Assembly (NCBI RefSeq): GCF_009805705.1
Contig: NZ_VSMB01000001.1
Location: 124,001 to 188,000 of the forward strand
Direction: 5' to 3'
DNA from: Ruania rhizosphaerae
GTDB taxonomy: Bacteria; Actinomycetota; Actinomycetes; Actinomycetales; Beutenbergiaceae
Length of the DNA: 64,000 bases
A program made the translations under genes and the position numbers. Under the pieces are notes generated by a model that did no database searches, was not told the DNA's origin, and worked only from the letters and a program-made list of their open reading frames with translations. Numbering within the stretch: the stretch's first letter is position 1; every line of letters begins with the position of its first letter. Positions 26,751 through 35,816 of this stretch are shown here, in pieces.

Positions 26751-28057
26751 TGTAGCTCGACCCCGAGATCACCGATCCGGACGGCGTCTCCCGTCTCGAG
26801 CGATCGGTTGCCGGCGATACCTACGGCAACCGCACGGACGCCGTCGAGCGCTCCTGCTCGCTGCCCCAGAGGGTCGGGCCGCTGCCCAGGTCGGAACACA
26901 TCCTGCAGCAGGATCGCGTCACCTCCACCGTGCCCGCCCGTGCCACGGGGAATCTCAACCTCCCGCGCACGCTCCCAGTGACGCTGCACCACCAGCCGCC
27001 CTCCCACCGGTCGCACCCCGTCGATCTCATCCACCTCGGTCGCGGACGGATCCACCACCCGCCCACCGGTCTCGAGCGGCACGTAGGACCGCTCAACCAC
27101 ATCGAGTTCGGCACGGCCCGCTGACCCGTTCACCACGACCCGGTACCCCTCCCAGGGCCCGTGCGCCGTCAGGGAGTAGGTCAGCATGGCACCGGAGTCG
27201 TAGTGCACCATCACGGCGAGGTCGTCTTCGATGGTGATACCCGGCGCGAAGGGGTCCTGGTCCCTGCGGTAGCCGTCGTGGTGCTCGGCGTCGAGGTAGA
27301 GCGCCTGCAGGCGCGGGTCGCTGCGCAGGTCGAGGGACCAGGGGTCGTTGGCCGCCCCCGAAGAGCCACGATCGGGGCGCGGCCCCGCACCCGAAGCACC
27401 AGCGCCGTCAGGCCCATAGAACATCAAACCACCGGCCGCGTAGACACGAACGGGCACCGCACCGATCCACCAGTTCACCAGGTCGAAGTGGTGGGATGAC
27501 TTGTGCACGAGGAGCCCGCCGGACCTCGCCTTCTCCCGATGCCACCTGCGGAAGTAGTCGGCGCCGTGAGACGTGTCCAGGACCCACTCGAAGTGCACCG
27601 AAAGCACCTGCCCGATCTCACCGGCGGCAAGCACCCGGCGCAACTCACTGTTGCGCGGTGCGTAGCGGTAATTGAAGGTAGTCACCAGATCCCGCCCCGT
27701 CTCCTGAACGGCGTCAGTGATCTCGGCGATCCCGGCCGCCGTTGTCGTCAGGGGCTTCTCGACGACGACGTCCGCACCGGCTCGCAACGCCCGGCTGACC
27801 ATGTCGGCATGGGTGTGATCGGGCGAGGTGACGACGACGCGGTCGACCTGATGGTCGGCGATCAGCTGCTCGAGGTCGTCCGGGTCGTAGCGGGGAACCG
27901 AGAACTCGTGGAGCGTGCTGTAGTGGGCCGCCCGTGTCGGGTTCGGTTCGCACAGGGCGACCAGCTCACCGTCTGCGCGATGCTCTCCCGCCAGGGCGCC
28001 CAGGTACATCCGCGCCCTGTTGCCCGTCCCTGCCACGGCATAGCGTCGTCGTGTCAT
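26747..28057 (-). CDS. Gfo/Idh/MocA-family oxidoreductase
   Basis: A 436-residue NAD(P)-dependent sugar oxidoreductase. The N-terminal Rossmann fold begins YAVAGTGNRARMYL; the EKPLTTT motif (about 100) supplies the conserved Lys of the family, and the C-terminal domain follows. Such enzymes oxidise, epimerise or eliminate at sugar hydroxyls, including unusual deglycosylation by 3-keto chemistry. The open frame reaches 28147, but the ATG at 28057 with GGAGG upstream begins directly before the nucleotide-binding strand. Gap of 31 nt to the sulfatase. Confidence 0.92.
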   Translation of the reverse strand: MTRRRYAVAGTGNRARMYLGALAGEHRADGELVALCEPNPTRAAHYSTLHEFSVPRYDPDDLEQLIADHQVDRVVVTSPDHTHADMVSRALRAGADVVVEKPLTTTAAGIAEITDAVQETGRDLVTTFNYRYAPRNSELRRVLAAGEIGQVLSVHFEWVLDTSHGADYFRRWHREKARSGGLLVHKSSHHFDLVNWWIGAVPVRVYAAGGLMFYGPDGAGASGAGPRPDRGSSGAANDPWSLDLRSDPRLQALYLDAEHHDGYRRDQDPFAPGITIEDDLAVMVHYDSGAMLTYSLTAHGPWEGYRVVVNGSAGRAELDVVERSYVPLETGGRVVDPSATEVDEIDGVRPVGGRLVVQRHWERAREVEIPRGTGGHGGGDAILLQDVFRPGQRPDPLGQRAGALDGVRAVAVGIAGNRSLETGDAVRIGDLGVELQ

Positions 28058-28088
28058 CTGTACCTCCGTTGTTCGTTGAGCACTGGGG

Positions 28089-29558
28089 TTAGTGCAGGCC
28101 GCGTTGGCCGGACAGACCGCGCGTTGGTGGAGCATCGGGGCCGGCACTGCCGCCGCTGTCGGCGCGACCCGGGTTTCCGATCCACTTCCCCTCGCGCGTC
28201 CACTCTTCGGCTTCTACGCCCAGCTCCGAGACCAAGACGTTCGAGAGCCGCTCGAGGACGTCCTGGTGGTCGGGCGAGGAAGCCAGGTCGTCGAGTTCGG
28301 CCGGATCGACATCCAGGTCGAACAGCTGCCGTTGGTTTCCGTGGGGGTAGTAGATGAGTTTGTACCGGTCGTCGCGGGCCATGCAGGTGGCCTTCACCCC
28401 GGCTCCGACGGCGCCCGTGAAGTGCCCACGCTGCGCCCCGGTGACCACGGAGCGGCCGTCGAGCCCAGCGGGTGGGTCGATGCCGGCCAGGTCGAGGAGC
28501 GTGGGCATGACGTCTTGGAGCCCGCATAGTCGCTGGTCCACCTGGCCGGGTGACACGCGGTCGTCCCCGACGGGACCGGTGAGGATCATCGGCACCCGCG
28601 CGGCGCCTTCGTAGAAGAGTGACTTGGCCCAGGTGCCGTGGTCGCCGAGCATCTCGCCGTGGTCTGAGGTGAACAGGATCACCGTGTCCTCGAGCATGCC
28701 TTCCTCACGCAACGTGCCGATGACCACACGTAGTTGGTGATCGATGTGGGTGCATAGGGCGTAGAACGCCCGCCGGGCGTCCTCGCGCAGAGCTTCCGGT
28801 GGTGCCGAGCGTTGCCGTTCGCGCACCGGCCAGGGCGCTGCGTCCGGATCATCCGCCCACTGCCCGTGGACCGGTGGGTCCATCTCCCGGCGACGGTAGA
28901 GATCGAGGTATTCCGCGGGTGGGACCAGCGGCGGGTGCGGGTGCGTGTAGGAGAGGTAGAAGAATCCGGGCCGGGTGGGGTCCCGGCGCTTGATCTGGCG
29001 CGCCATCTGCTCCGTGGCCCAGTTCGTCACATGCAACCGTTCCGGCAGGTGCCACGCGCGGGAGAGGTACTGGTTATTGCCCATCCCGTGCGTGAAGGCC
29101 TGACCGTGGAACCCAGCGTCGGTCAGCGCAGCCTCGTAGTCGTCGACCACGCCCCACTGGGTCCGACCTTCTTCGGTGAGCAGGACGTCGTCGAACCCGA
29201 TGCGGTCCCGTTGCGGGTGCACATGGAGTTTCCCGACGGCGTAGGTCTGGTAGCCGTGGTCACGGAACGTTGAGGCGAGGGTCGCCAGGTCCGGCATGGG
29301 CGCTTCCGGTTCGTTCCACCTCACGCCGTGGGTGCGGGCCGTGGTCCCGGTCATCAGCCCTCGGCGCGCGGGAACGCACACCGGCGTCTCGCTGTAGGCG
29401 CGGGTGTAGCGGATCCCGGTCGCGGCCAGCTCGTCGAGGGTGGGCGTCTGCACGACGGGATGACCAGCCGACTGCAACAGGTGCCCGGGCCACTGGTCGA
29501 CGGTGACGAGGAGGACGTGCGGGCGGCGCGCCGCCGGCGTCTCTGCAGCTGCCGTCAT
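28089..29558 (-). CDS. Sulfatase (formylglycine-dependent)
   Basis: A 489-residue type I sulfatase that removes sulfate esters, probably from an imported oligosaccharide. The modification motif CVPAR (Cys61 to formylglycine) and the metal-binding VTVDQW near the N-terminus are present, as is the TSDHGEMLGDHG metal motif at about 290-302. There is no signal peptide, so it is probably cytoplasmic. The ATG overlaps the stop of the DUF1961 gene (ATGA), with GAGGAG upstream. No formylglycine-generating enzyme is visible in the window. Confidence 0.94.
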   Translation of the reverse strand: MTAAAETPAARRPHVLLVTVDQWPGHLLQSAGHPVVQTPTLDELAATGIRYTRAYSETPVCVPARRGLMTGTTARTHGVRWNEPEAPMPDLATLASTFRDHGYQTYAVGKLHVHPQRDRIGFDDVLLTEEGRTQWGVVDDYEAALTDAGFHGQAFTHGMGNNQYLSRAWHLPERLHVTNWATEQMARQIKRRDPTRPGFFYLSYTHPHPPLVPPAEYLDLYRRREMDPPVHGQWADDPDAAPWPVRERQRSAPPEALREDARRAFYALCTHIDHQLRVVIGTLREEGMLEDTVILFTSDHGEMLGDHGTWAKSLFYEGAARVPMILTGPVGDDRVSPGQVDQRLCGLQDVMPTLLDLAGIDPPAGLDGRSVVTGAQRGHFTGAVGAGVKATCMARDDRYKLIYYPHGNQRQLFDLDVDPAELDDLASSPDHQDVLERLSNVLVSELGVEAEEWTREGKWIGNPGRADSGGSAGPDAPPTRGLSGQRGLH

Positions 29559-30262
29559 CTCGCGATCTCCTCGTCGTGTGCTGCCTCTTCGAGGAGCGCT
29601 ACCTCGAGGTCGGTGTACTCGCCGATCAGGGGTGCCATTTGCCGGAATCCGATCTGGCCGCCGGCCAACACCTCCCCGGTGGTGGCGTCGTCGGTCCAGG
29701 TGAAGCAGCGCAGCGCGTTGATCCAGAACTCCACGTGGGGCCCGTCTTTGATCACGGTGATGGTGTAGGGCGGGTCGGCGTCGGCTACGTCGGGGATCGG
29801 GTCACCGCCTTGCGTCACGAGGTGGAAGCCCGGGCTCTTGCGCAGGTTGCAGGTGTGGAAGGCCCGTTCGTGGGGCTGCTTGCGGCGGAAGTAGGACACG
29901 TGCAAGGTGCGCAGGTCACTGCTGTGGTATTGCGGGTACTCACCGGTGCGCCGGGCCAGGGCGTCGTCGTGGACGTTCTCACCGCCCATTCCCGTGGCGG
30001 CGAAGAACATGATCGCCAGGCCCGGTTCGCGGATCGGCCAGAACTTCCACCGGATCGCCACCCGATCGGGGAGAACCTCCGGACACCAAAACACGAGATT
30101 GGCGGCCTGCCCGTCCTCGACCGGCCTCGTGCTCTCGAGCCGCATCCGCCCTTGCGGGAATGTCACCACGCCGTCTCCCTCCATCCGGAATCCGTCCACG
30201 TCCGACGGCGACCGCAGCGGGTTGGCATAGATGGTGCGACCGAGCGCGGGGTGCTCTGGCAT
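29555..30262 (-). CDS. DUF1961 family protein (lectin/lyase-like fold)
   Basis: A 235-residue protein of the DUF1961 family, a beta-jelly-roll-like group found in polysaccharide-utilisation loci. Conserved stretches include WKFWPIREPGLAIMFF, YHSSDLRTLHVSYFRR and CNLRKSPGFHLV. No signal peptide is visible, so cytoplasmic action on an oligosaccharide is likely. ATG with GGAGGATC upstream (strong). It lies between the esterase/propeller fusion and the sulfatase, with overlap to the latter. The biochemical activity is not established to my knowledge. Confidence 0.82.
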   Translation of the reverse strand: MPEHPALGRTIYANPLRSPSDVDGFRMEGDGVVTFPQGRMRLESTRPVEDGQAANLVFWCPEVLPDRVAIRWKFWPIREPGLAIMFFAATGMGGENVHDDALARRTGEYPQYHSSDLRTLHVSYFRRKQPHERAFHTCNLRKSPGFHLVTQGGDPIPDVADADPPYTITVIKDGPHVEFWINALRCFTWTDDATTGEVLAGGQIGFRQMAPLIGEYTDLEVALLEEAAHDEEIAR

Positions 30263-30296
30263 GGGGATCCTCCAGGTCTCAGATGTCCACGGCTTC

Positions 30297-32222
30297 TCAG
30301 ATGTCCACGACGCAGAGCTGGGAGTAGCCGGAGGCGTCGCTGGCGAACAGGACGCTGCGTGAGTCGTGGGACCAAACCGGGTGCAGGTGTGTGCCCCGGT
30401 GAGAGTGATCGGTGACGGCGACTTCGACCAGCTGGCGGATGGAGTGGTCGGTCGTGTCGATCAGGTTGAGGGTGGCGATGCCCTCACTGTTGATGACATG
30501 GTCGACCACGATCCATCGCCCGTCCGGGGAGAAGGATGGGTGGCCGTGGCCGCCGATCGCATCGGCGGCCAGCTCACGGTCCCCGGTGAGGGTGTCGATC
30601 AGGACCAGGCTGTAGCCGGGGCGGTCACCGAATGCCGCGTTCGCGAGAAGACGTCGTCCGTCCGGATGCCAGCTCGGGTGGTTCCCGAACTCACCGAGCC
30701 TGCGTAGGTCGCTGCCGTCAGCATTCACCGAGTAGAGGTCCTTCACCCGCGGAAGCTCGGCGAACTTCGTGTCGTAGAACTTCTCGTTCGTGAAGACGAA
30801 CATCAACCGCTGACCGTCACGAGACCACTTGGTGTGCTTGATGTACAGGTGCCAGTCCGCGATCTCTGCACGCCGAGGATGGAGGTCCAGCGCGTCCTGG
30901 ACCGTGGCGACAGTCCGCTCGCCAGCATCGGTGAAGGAACGGATGACGACGCCGCTCGTGGTCTTGGAGCGCCGGACGCTTTCGTCGTCGCGGCGGGCAC
31001 GATCGGTGAAGTAGACGAGTTCATCGTGACCGGGGCGCATCATCCGCAGGTCGCCCGGTGTGGACTCGAGTGCACCGGTTGCCATATCGACCGTCGAAAC
31101 GAGCGGGCCGCGTTCGTCGACGTCCCGGAAGTACAACCGCGCGCCGTCGGCCGACCACTGCGGCATCGCACCATCATTGGCCGTCATGGCCGCCGATCTG
31201 GCCACCACTGTCAGATCCGATCCGTCCGGCCCCATGACACAGATCTCGCCATCACTGCTGCCACGGTGACGGCTGAAAGCGATCCGCCCGTCCGCACGCG
31301 ACCACGGTGGCAGGTCGTAGTACCCGTGTACCGAGTGAGCCCGGCCGTGGGTCAACTGACGGATCGTCGATCCGGTGATCGGATCGACGCGCCGCGTGCT
31401 GCCGCCCGTGTCAGATTCTGTGGCATCACTCGAAGCGTCCGCGGCGGCCAGCACCAGATCGACAATGGCGTCGGCCACGTACTCACCAATCGTCCGGGCA
31501 CCGAGGAAGGAGGAGTGGCTATCGTCCTGCAGGCCGTCGGGGAACTGGGTGCTGGGTGCGCGGTGGGTGAAGTAATCGACCGACCCCTCCGGACCCAGCC
31601 GTTCGTACAGCTCGTGGGTCATCGCGTGCAGGTCGATCAGTGACAGGGACCGTTCCGTAGCCAGCTCGCGGACCACCTGCGGGTACCGCCCGTGGGTGTC
31701 GGTCAGGGTCGCGCCATCCCACACGCGTCGCGCCACCGACGTGCACAGGACCGGCGTGGCTCCCGCAGCCTCGACCTCGTCCACGAAGCGGATGAGGTTC
31801 GTGCGGTACTGACCGCCCGCACCCAGGTGCTCGTGCTTGGCGTCGTTATGACCGAACTGGATAAGCACGACATCACCCCCGCGCACCAAACCCAACAACT
31901 CACCCCACAGGCCGCTCTCCCGGAACGACTCCGTACTAGCGCCTCCCTGCGCGAAATTGCACACCGGCACCGTCAGCGGCGGCAGCCCCCGCTGCACGCG
32001 GCGAGCAGTCACAAGAGCGTTCAACTCAGCACCCAGGTGACTTCCCCACCCAAACGACGGCTTCTCGTGGATAGGACGCGAAGCGACGGTCGAGTCACCC
32101 GCCAGGTAGATGGCCGGACCCCCGGTTCGGCGGGGCCGCAGTCCGTGGTCGGTCTTCTCCATCGCGTCCTCTCTGGTGGATCGAACGTTCTGATCCTCAA
32201 ACTCACGCAGCGAGGCGGTCAT
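30297..32222 (-). CDS. Fusion of SGNH esterase (rhamnogalacturonan acetylesterase-like) and TolB/oligogalacturonate-lyase-like propeller
   Basis: A 641-residue two-domain enzyme. Residues about 36-262 are an SGNH esterase: AGDST (Ser44), GHND (Asn126) and a DDSH triad end (Asp233/His236), as in rhamnogalacturonan acetylesterases. Residues about 278-641 form a beta-propeller with repeated WSxDGxR blades and late His-rich motifs (GHGHPSFSPDG, THLHPVWS) that recall PL22 oligogalacturonate lyases. The lyase call is tentative. The ATG at 32222 overlaps the permease stop; an ATG at 32162 (AGAGGA upstream) would remove 20 residues. Confidence 0.8.
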   Translation of the reverse strand: MTASLREFEDQNVRSTREDAMEKTDHGLRPRRTGGPAIYLAGDSTVASRPIHEKPSFGWGSHLGAELNALVTARRVQRGLPPLTVPVCNFAQGGASTESFRESGLWGELLGLVRGGDVVLIQFGHNDAKHEHLGAGGQYRTNLIRFVDEVEAAGATPVLCTSVARRVWDGATLTDTHGRYPQVVRELATERSLSLIDLHAMTHELYERLGPEGSVDYFTHRAPSTQFPDGLQDDSHSSFLGARTIGEYVADAIVDLVLAAADASSDATESDTGGSTRRVDPITGSTIRQLTHGRAHSVHGYYDLPPWSRADGRIAFSRHRGSSDGEICVMGPDGSDLTVVARSAAMTANDGAMPQWSADGARLYFRDVDERGPLVSTVDMATGALESTPGDLRMMRPGHDELVYFTDRARRDDESVRRSKTTSGVVIRSFTDAGERTVATVQDALDLHPRRAEIADWHLYIKHTKWSRDGQRLMFVFTNEKFYDTKFAELPRVKDLYSVNADGSDLRRLGEFGNHPSWHPDGRRLLANAAFGDRPGYSLVLIDTLTGDRELAADAIGGHGHPSFSPDGRWIVVDHVINSEGIATLNLIDTTDHSIRQLVEVAVTDHSHRGTHLHPVWSHDSRSVLFASDASGYSQLCVVDI

Positions 32223-33118
32223 CCCTTGAGCGCCCCACCCATGATGGTGGCCCCCCGCAGAACGATCCGCTGGGCGAAGATCAGGACCAGCAGCACCGGA
32301 AGCATGGTCAGCAACGTGGCAAGCACGACCTCTGGGATACCGATGTCGGACTGCACGATGGAGTTCGGATTGAGTTCGGGTGCCACCGAGGCCAGGAGCG
32401 CGAGCCCGACCGGCAACGGGAAGTCATCACTCGAGAGCATGATGTACGGCAGCAGGAACTCGCCCCAGTTCCGGGTGAAGGAGAAGAAGGTCACCAACGC
32501 GGCGATCGGTGCCGCAAGCGGCATCGCCACCTTCAGGAAGACCTTCCACTCGCTGCATCCGTCGATCCGGGCCGCGTCATAGACATCGCGACCGATCGTG
32601 CTGGAGAAGTAGATAAAGGTCAGGTAGAGCCCGAGCGGGAAAACCGCCCCTGGAAGAATGACGGCCCACCTGGTTCCAACCAGTCCTAGCGCCACCATCT
32701 CCAGGAACTGCGGCAGCACGAGCGCACCGCCGGGCAGCAGAATCAGACCGAGGGTGGCCATGAGGATCGGCTTGCGCATCCGGAAGGTGCACGCGCCGAG
32801 CGCATACCCAGCGGGAACGGTCGCCACGAGCGTCAGCACCATCTGCGCGCCCGTCAGGATCACGGTGTTCCCCAACCACCGGTACAAGACGCCGTCGTTG
32901 AACTCGGCCAGGTGCTCCCACGACTCCCCGACCCGCGCGAAGGAACCGAACGCGAAGGGGTGCTCGGTCGCCAGTGCGGCACCTGATTTCGTTGCCGCCA
33001 GGACCAGCCAGAGCATCGGCAGGATCGCGAAAGCTGCCCAGAGCAGCAGGCCGATCCAGGCGAATGTGCGGGCCGCCGAAGCAGACAGGATCGTGCGATC
33101 GATTCGCATATCACGCAT
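32219..33118 (-). CDS. Sugar ABC transporter permease, MalG type
   Basis: A 299-residue permease with six helices and the EAA loop VYDAARIDGCSEWKVFLKVAMP near residue 190. The open frame extends to 33415, but the ATG at 33118 is 2 nt from the stop of the partner permease and begins a normal N-terminus (MRDMRIDRTILSASAARTF) before the first helix, so I use it. Forms a heterodimer with the 33121-34065 product; no ATPase is encoded nearby. Confidence 0.92.
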   Translation of the reverse strand: MRDMRIDRTILSASAARTFAWIGLLLWAAFAILPMLWLVLAATKSGAALATEHPFAFGSFARVGESWEHLAEFNDGVLYRWLGNTVILTGAQMVLTLVATVPAGYALGACTFRMRKPILMATLGLILLPGGALVLPQFLEMVALGLVGTRWAVILPGAVFPLGLYLTFIYFSSTIGRDVYDAARIDGCSEWKVFLKVAMPLAAPIAALVTFFSFTRNWGEFLLPYIMLSSDDFPLPVGLALLASVAPELNPNSIVQSDIGIPEVVLATLLTMLPVLLVLIFAQRIVLRGATIMGGALKG

Positions 33119-33120
33119 AT

Positions 33121-34065
33121 CTAGACCTCCACCCGGAACATCCCGGTCTTCTTCACCACGAGCACGGCCCCGCCCAGGCCGAGCAGGAGCAGCTGGATCG
33201 ACAACGCCGCTGACGCTGGGAAGTTGCCGTACTGGTAGGCGAACGTGTAGGCCAGTTGCAGCGGCGAGAAGTTGGTCCCCACCGCACCGTTCGTCACCGC
33301 TGACATCAGCTGCGGCTCGGCGAACAACTGCGTGGACGCGGCCACGCTCGTGATCAGCAGGTACGCGACCCACTTGCGCAGCAGGGGCAACTTGATGTGC
33401 CAGACCATCTGCCACGCGTTAGCACCGTCAATGGATGCCGCTTCCTCCACCTCCTGAGGAACAGACGACAGCGCGGCGAACATCAGCAAGATGCCCTGCC
33501 CCGAGGTCCACACGGCAATGATCGCGAACAGCACCGCCAGACTCGCCGGGTTGCCCGGCCGGACCACGTCGTAGAACTGCTCCATCCCCAGCGACTCCAG
33601 CAACCCGCCGATCGGCGAGACCCGCGGGGTCAGCAGGAACAGCCACAGCAGCACGGCAGCGACACCGATCACCGAGTGCGGCAGGTAGTACAGCACCCGG
33701 AACGTCGACGCCACACCGGTCCTGCGCCCGTGCAGCAAGAGGGCCAGCCCGATTGAGATCACCAACGTCGGCACCAGGAACACCAGGGCGTACACCCCAA
33801 GGTTCTTGAACGTCGCCACATACCGGAAGTCGGTGGCCACGGTGATGAAGTTTCCGATCCCGGCGAACCCTCCTCCGGGCCGGACGAACGCAAGGTAGAC
33901 CGCATACACCGCCGGCAGGAACGCGAAGGCGACGAACAACAGCACATACAGGCTGGACAGCACATACCCGGCAGTTGCCTGTCCACGCGTCACGGACCGG
34001 CCCGAGGGCCGGTCGGTGGGCACCGACCGGCTCCGCGGGGGGCGTACCGCAGTGGGAGCACTCAT
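33121..34065 (-). CDS. Sugar ABC transporter permease, MalF type
   Basis: A 314-residue permease with a basic N-terminal tail, six helices and the EAA loop VEEAASIDGANAWQMVWHIKLPL at about residue 205. It is the first permease after the binding-protein gene (37-nt gap) and 2 nt from the MalG-type permease. It imports the glycan breakdown product bound by the 34103 lipoprotein. Confidence 0.92.
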   Translation of the reverse strand: MSAPTAVRPPRSRSVPTDRPSGRSVTRGQATAGYVLSSLYVLLFVAFAFLPAVYAVYLAFVRPGGGFAGIGNFITVATDFRYVATFKNLGVYALVFLVPTLVISIGLALLLHGRRTGVASTFRVLYYLPHSVIGVAAVLLWLFLLTPRVSPIGGLLESLGMEQFYDVVRPGNPASLAVLFAIIAVWTSGQGILLMFAALSSVPQEVEEAASIDGANAWQMVWHIKLPLLRKWVAYLLITSVAASTQLFAEPQLMSAVTNGAVGTNFSPLQLAYTFAYQYGNFPASAALSIQLLLLGLGGAVLVVKKTGMFRVEV

Positions 34066-34102
34066 GCGCTCACGCCTGGGTAGTGGTTGATCATCGCGGC
34101 GA

Positions 34103-35461
34103 TCATCCTTCCTCGACGGTCCAGCCGGCCGCCTGCGCCTCGTTCACGATGAGCTCTTGCCACGCGGGGACCAGGTCGAAGATGGACTCACCCTGTCGCA
34201 GACCCGGTTCGACCGCTTGGGCGTAACTGGAGCGGATGGATCCAACGTTCAGCTCGTCCCAGTAGGGGGACAGCTGCGACTCCGACGCCTCGACAACGTC
34301 GCCCAGTTCCCCGTCTTCGACATAGAACATGTCGGTGTGGTTCTCGATCCAGTTGTCCTGCGCGGGCCGGTAGGCGGGGAAGGTCGGCGTCTCCGGCGCC
34401 GTCTGATAGGGGCCGGTGGCCATCCAGGCCGCGAGCTCGGCGGCTGCCTCCAGGTGCTCGCTGTGCCGCGAGACGGCATAGGCAACACCGCCGCCGTAGT
34501 AGTTGTGCACCTCGTCCTCGTCCTCCCAGCGCAACGGAGGAGCGATACCCACAGACCCCTCAGGCCATTCGTAGGCGTTGATGAATCCGTACTGACCGCG
34601 GTGCAGTGGCTGGACCGACATCAGCAGGTGCCGGTTCGCGGCGTAGTCGGCGATGAACTCCGGGTCATTGGGCGACATGGGCGAGAGTGCCCCGGCGGCG
34701 AGCATGTTGTCGATCATCTCGAACACACGCGTGCAGTTCGGATCCTCCAGATCGACCTGCAGGCTCATATCGCCCACCACCTGCGCCATCGGGCACCGCG
34801 AGACCGGCAGGTACTGCATGGTGGCGATGTGGCCCATGATGTACCCAGGGTGCTCTTCCGCCAGCTGCAGCCCCAGCGCCTCGAACTCTTCCCACGTGGT
34901 CGGCAACTCGTACCCGAACTCCTCCATCAGGTCCTTGTCATACCAGAGCACCAGAGGCGAGAGGTCGTTGTTGATGCAATAGAGGGCGTCCCCGTCCGTG
35001 CATAGGTCGAGGATGGCCGGCGAGAACTCGCCGAGCAGATCCTCCGGCACGTACGGCGAGATGTCCGCCGAGAACTCATACGGCGCGTCGGCGAAGGCCG
35101 CCATCTGCTGCGTCTTCACTACGATCATGTCCGGCCATCCCTCGCCGGCCTGGTTGGCCAACTGGAGCCGCGACTCGATGTCATCAGGCAACGTCTCGAT
35201 CTGGAGATCGACCTCCGGGTTCTCGTCCTGGTACATCTCGAACCCAACCTGACGGTTCGGATCGGTCCAGATGACCAACTCGGCGGGACCTTCAGCCTGC
35301 GACGCCGTCTCGGTGGCGGGATCCTCCGTACCTTCGCCCTGGCCCGGGACACATGCGGCCAGAGCCAGCGCCGCGCCGATACCGAGCACGACCCAGGGCC
35401 TCCCCCGGCGACGTCCTGTTGCGTGATCGAACCGTCCGGTCCGCGTTCTCCCTGCAGCCAT
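34103..35461 (-). CDS. Extracellular sugar-binding lipoprotein (family 1)
   Basis: A 452-residue solute-binding lipoprotein. After a basic N-terminus (GRRRGRPW) comes a hydrophobic segment and lipobox ALAAC with Cys at about 37, then an acidic Glu/Thr-rich linker. The body begins LVIWTDPNRQVGFEMYQDENP, the classic family-1 start. The upstream frame reaches 35563, but the ATG at 35461 has GAAGGAG 8-9 nt upstream and places the lipobox properly. First gene of the leftward eight-gene operon; its promoter is at 35563-35591. Confidence 0.93.
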   Translation of the reverse strand: MAAGRTRTGRFDHATGRRRGRPWVVLGIGAALALAACVPGQGEGTEDPATETASQAEGPAELVIWTDPNRQVGFEMYQDENPEVDLQIETLPDDIESRLQLANQAGEGWPDMIVVKTQQMAAFADAPYEFSADISPYVPEDLLGEFSPAILDLCTDGDALYCINNDLSPLVLWYDKDLMEEFGYELPTTWEEFEALGLQLAEEHPGYIMGHIATMQYLPVSRCPMAQVVGDMSLQVDLEDPNCTRVFEMIDNMLAAGALSPMSPNDPEFIADYAANRHLLMSVQPLHRGQYGFINAYEWPEGSVGIAPPLRWEDEDEVHNYYGGGVAYAVSRHSEHLEAAAELAAWMATGPYQTAPETPTFPAYRPAQDNWIENHTDMFYVEDGELGDVVEASESQLSPYWDELNVGSIRSSYAQAVEPGLRQGESIFDLVPAWQELIVNEAQAAGWTVEEG

Positions 35462-35816
35462 CTCTCGCTCCTTCGGTGCGTGCTGTGCAGCGTCCTCATC
35501 GACTTCAGCGACCGTCGCGCGCAATGACCTGAAGCACCACTGCGGGCCGCGAATGAATACCAACCATATTCATATCGGCCAGGTCGGTCAACCACCATGT
35601 ATGCACTTCATTGCTCAGGAACCGCTTCACCAGGCGATCAGCAACGCAGCCTGCCGATCGACCGGATCGACTCTCCATTGTTGCTGTTGAGCGGTCAACC
35701 GCTCGCCCAAGGGTTCCCTACGACCGACGGATACTGGTTCGCATCACGCCGGCCGATCGGGCTAGCGATCAGCCAACGAGCCATGTATAGTTACCATCTA
35801 CTTGCTAGGAGGCGAC
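35462..35816. other. 355-bp divergent regulatory region
   Basis: No gene is seen. It holds the leader (about 95 nt) and promoter/operator of the leftward operon, a perfect 7+7 palindrome GAGCGGT-CA-ACCGCTC at 35690-35705, and a TATAGT -10 candidate at 35786-35791 for the GntR gene with a weak -35 (TAGCGA, 35763-35768). AGGAGG at 35807-35812 serves the GntR start. Confidence 0.6.
35553..35591 (-). promoter_or_regulatory. Promoter and operator of the leftward glycan operon
   Basis: Read on the minus strand: TTGACC (35591-35586), 17-nt spacer, TATGGT (35568-35563). A perfect inverted repeat ATGAATA-7 nt-TATTCAT (35553-35573) covers the -10 box, which is the position expected for a repressor site. 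The GntR regulator across the gap is the likely binder. Confidence 0.65.

Noticed and set aside
32219-33415. 398-residue version of the MalG-type permease
   Set aside because: The first 99 residues overlap the partner permease gene and look like a shadow; the ATG at 33118 gives a normal permease N-terminus.
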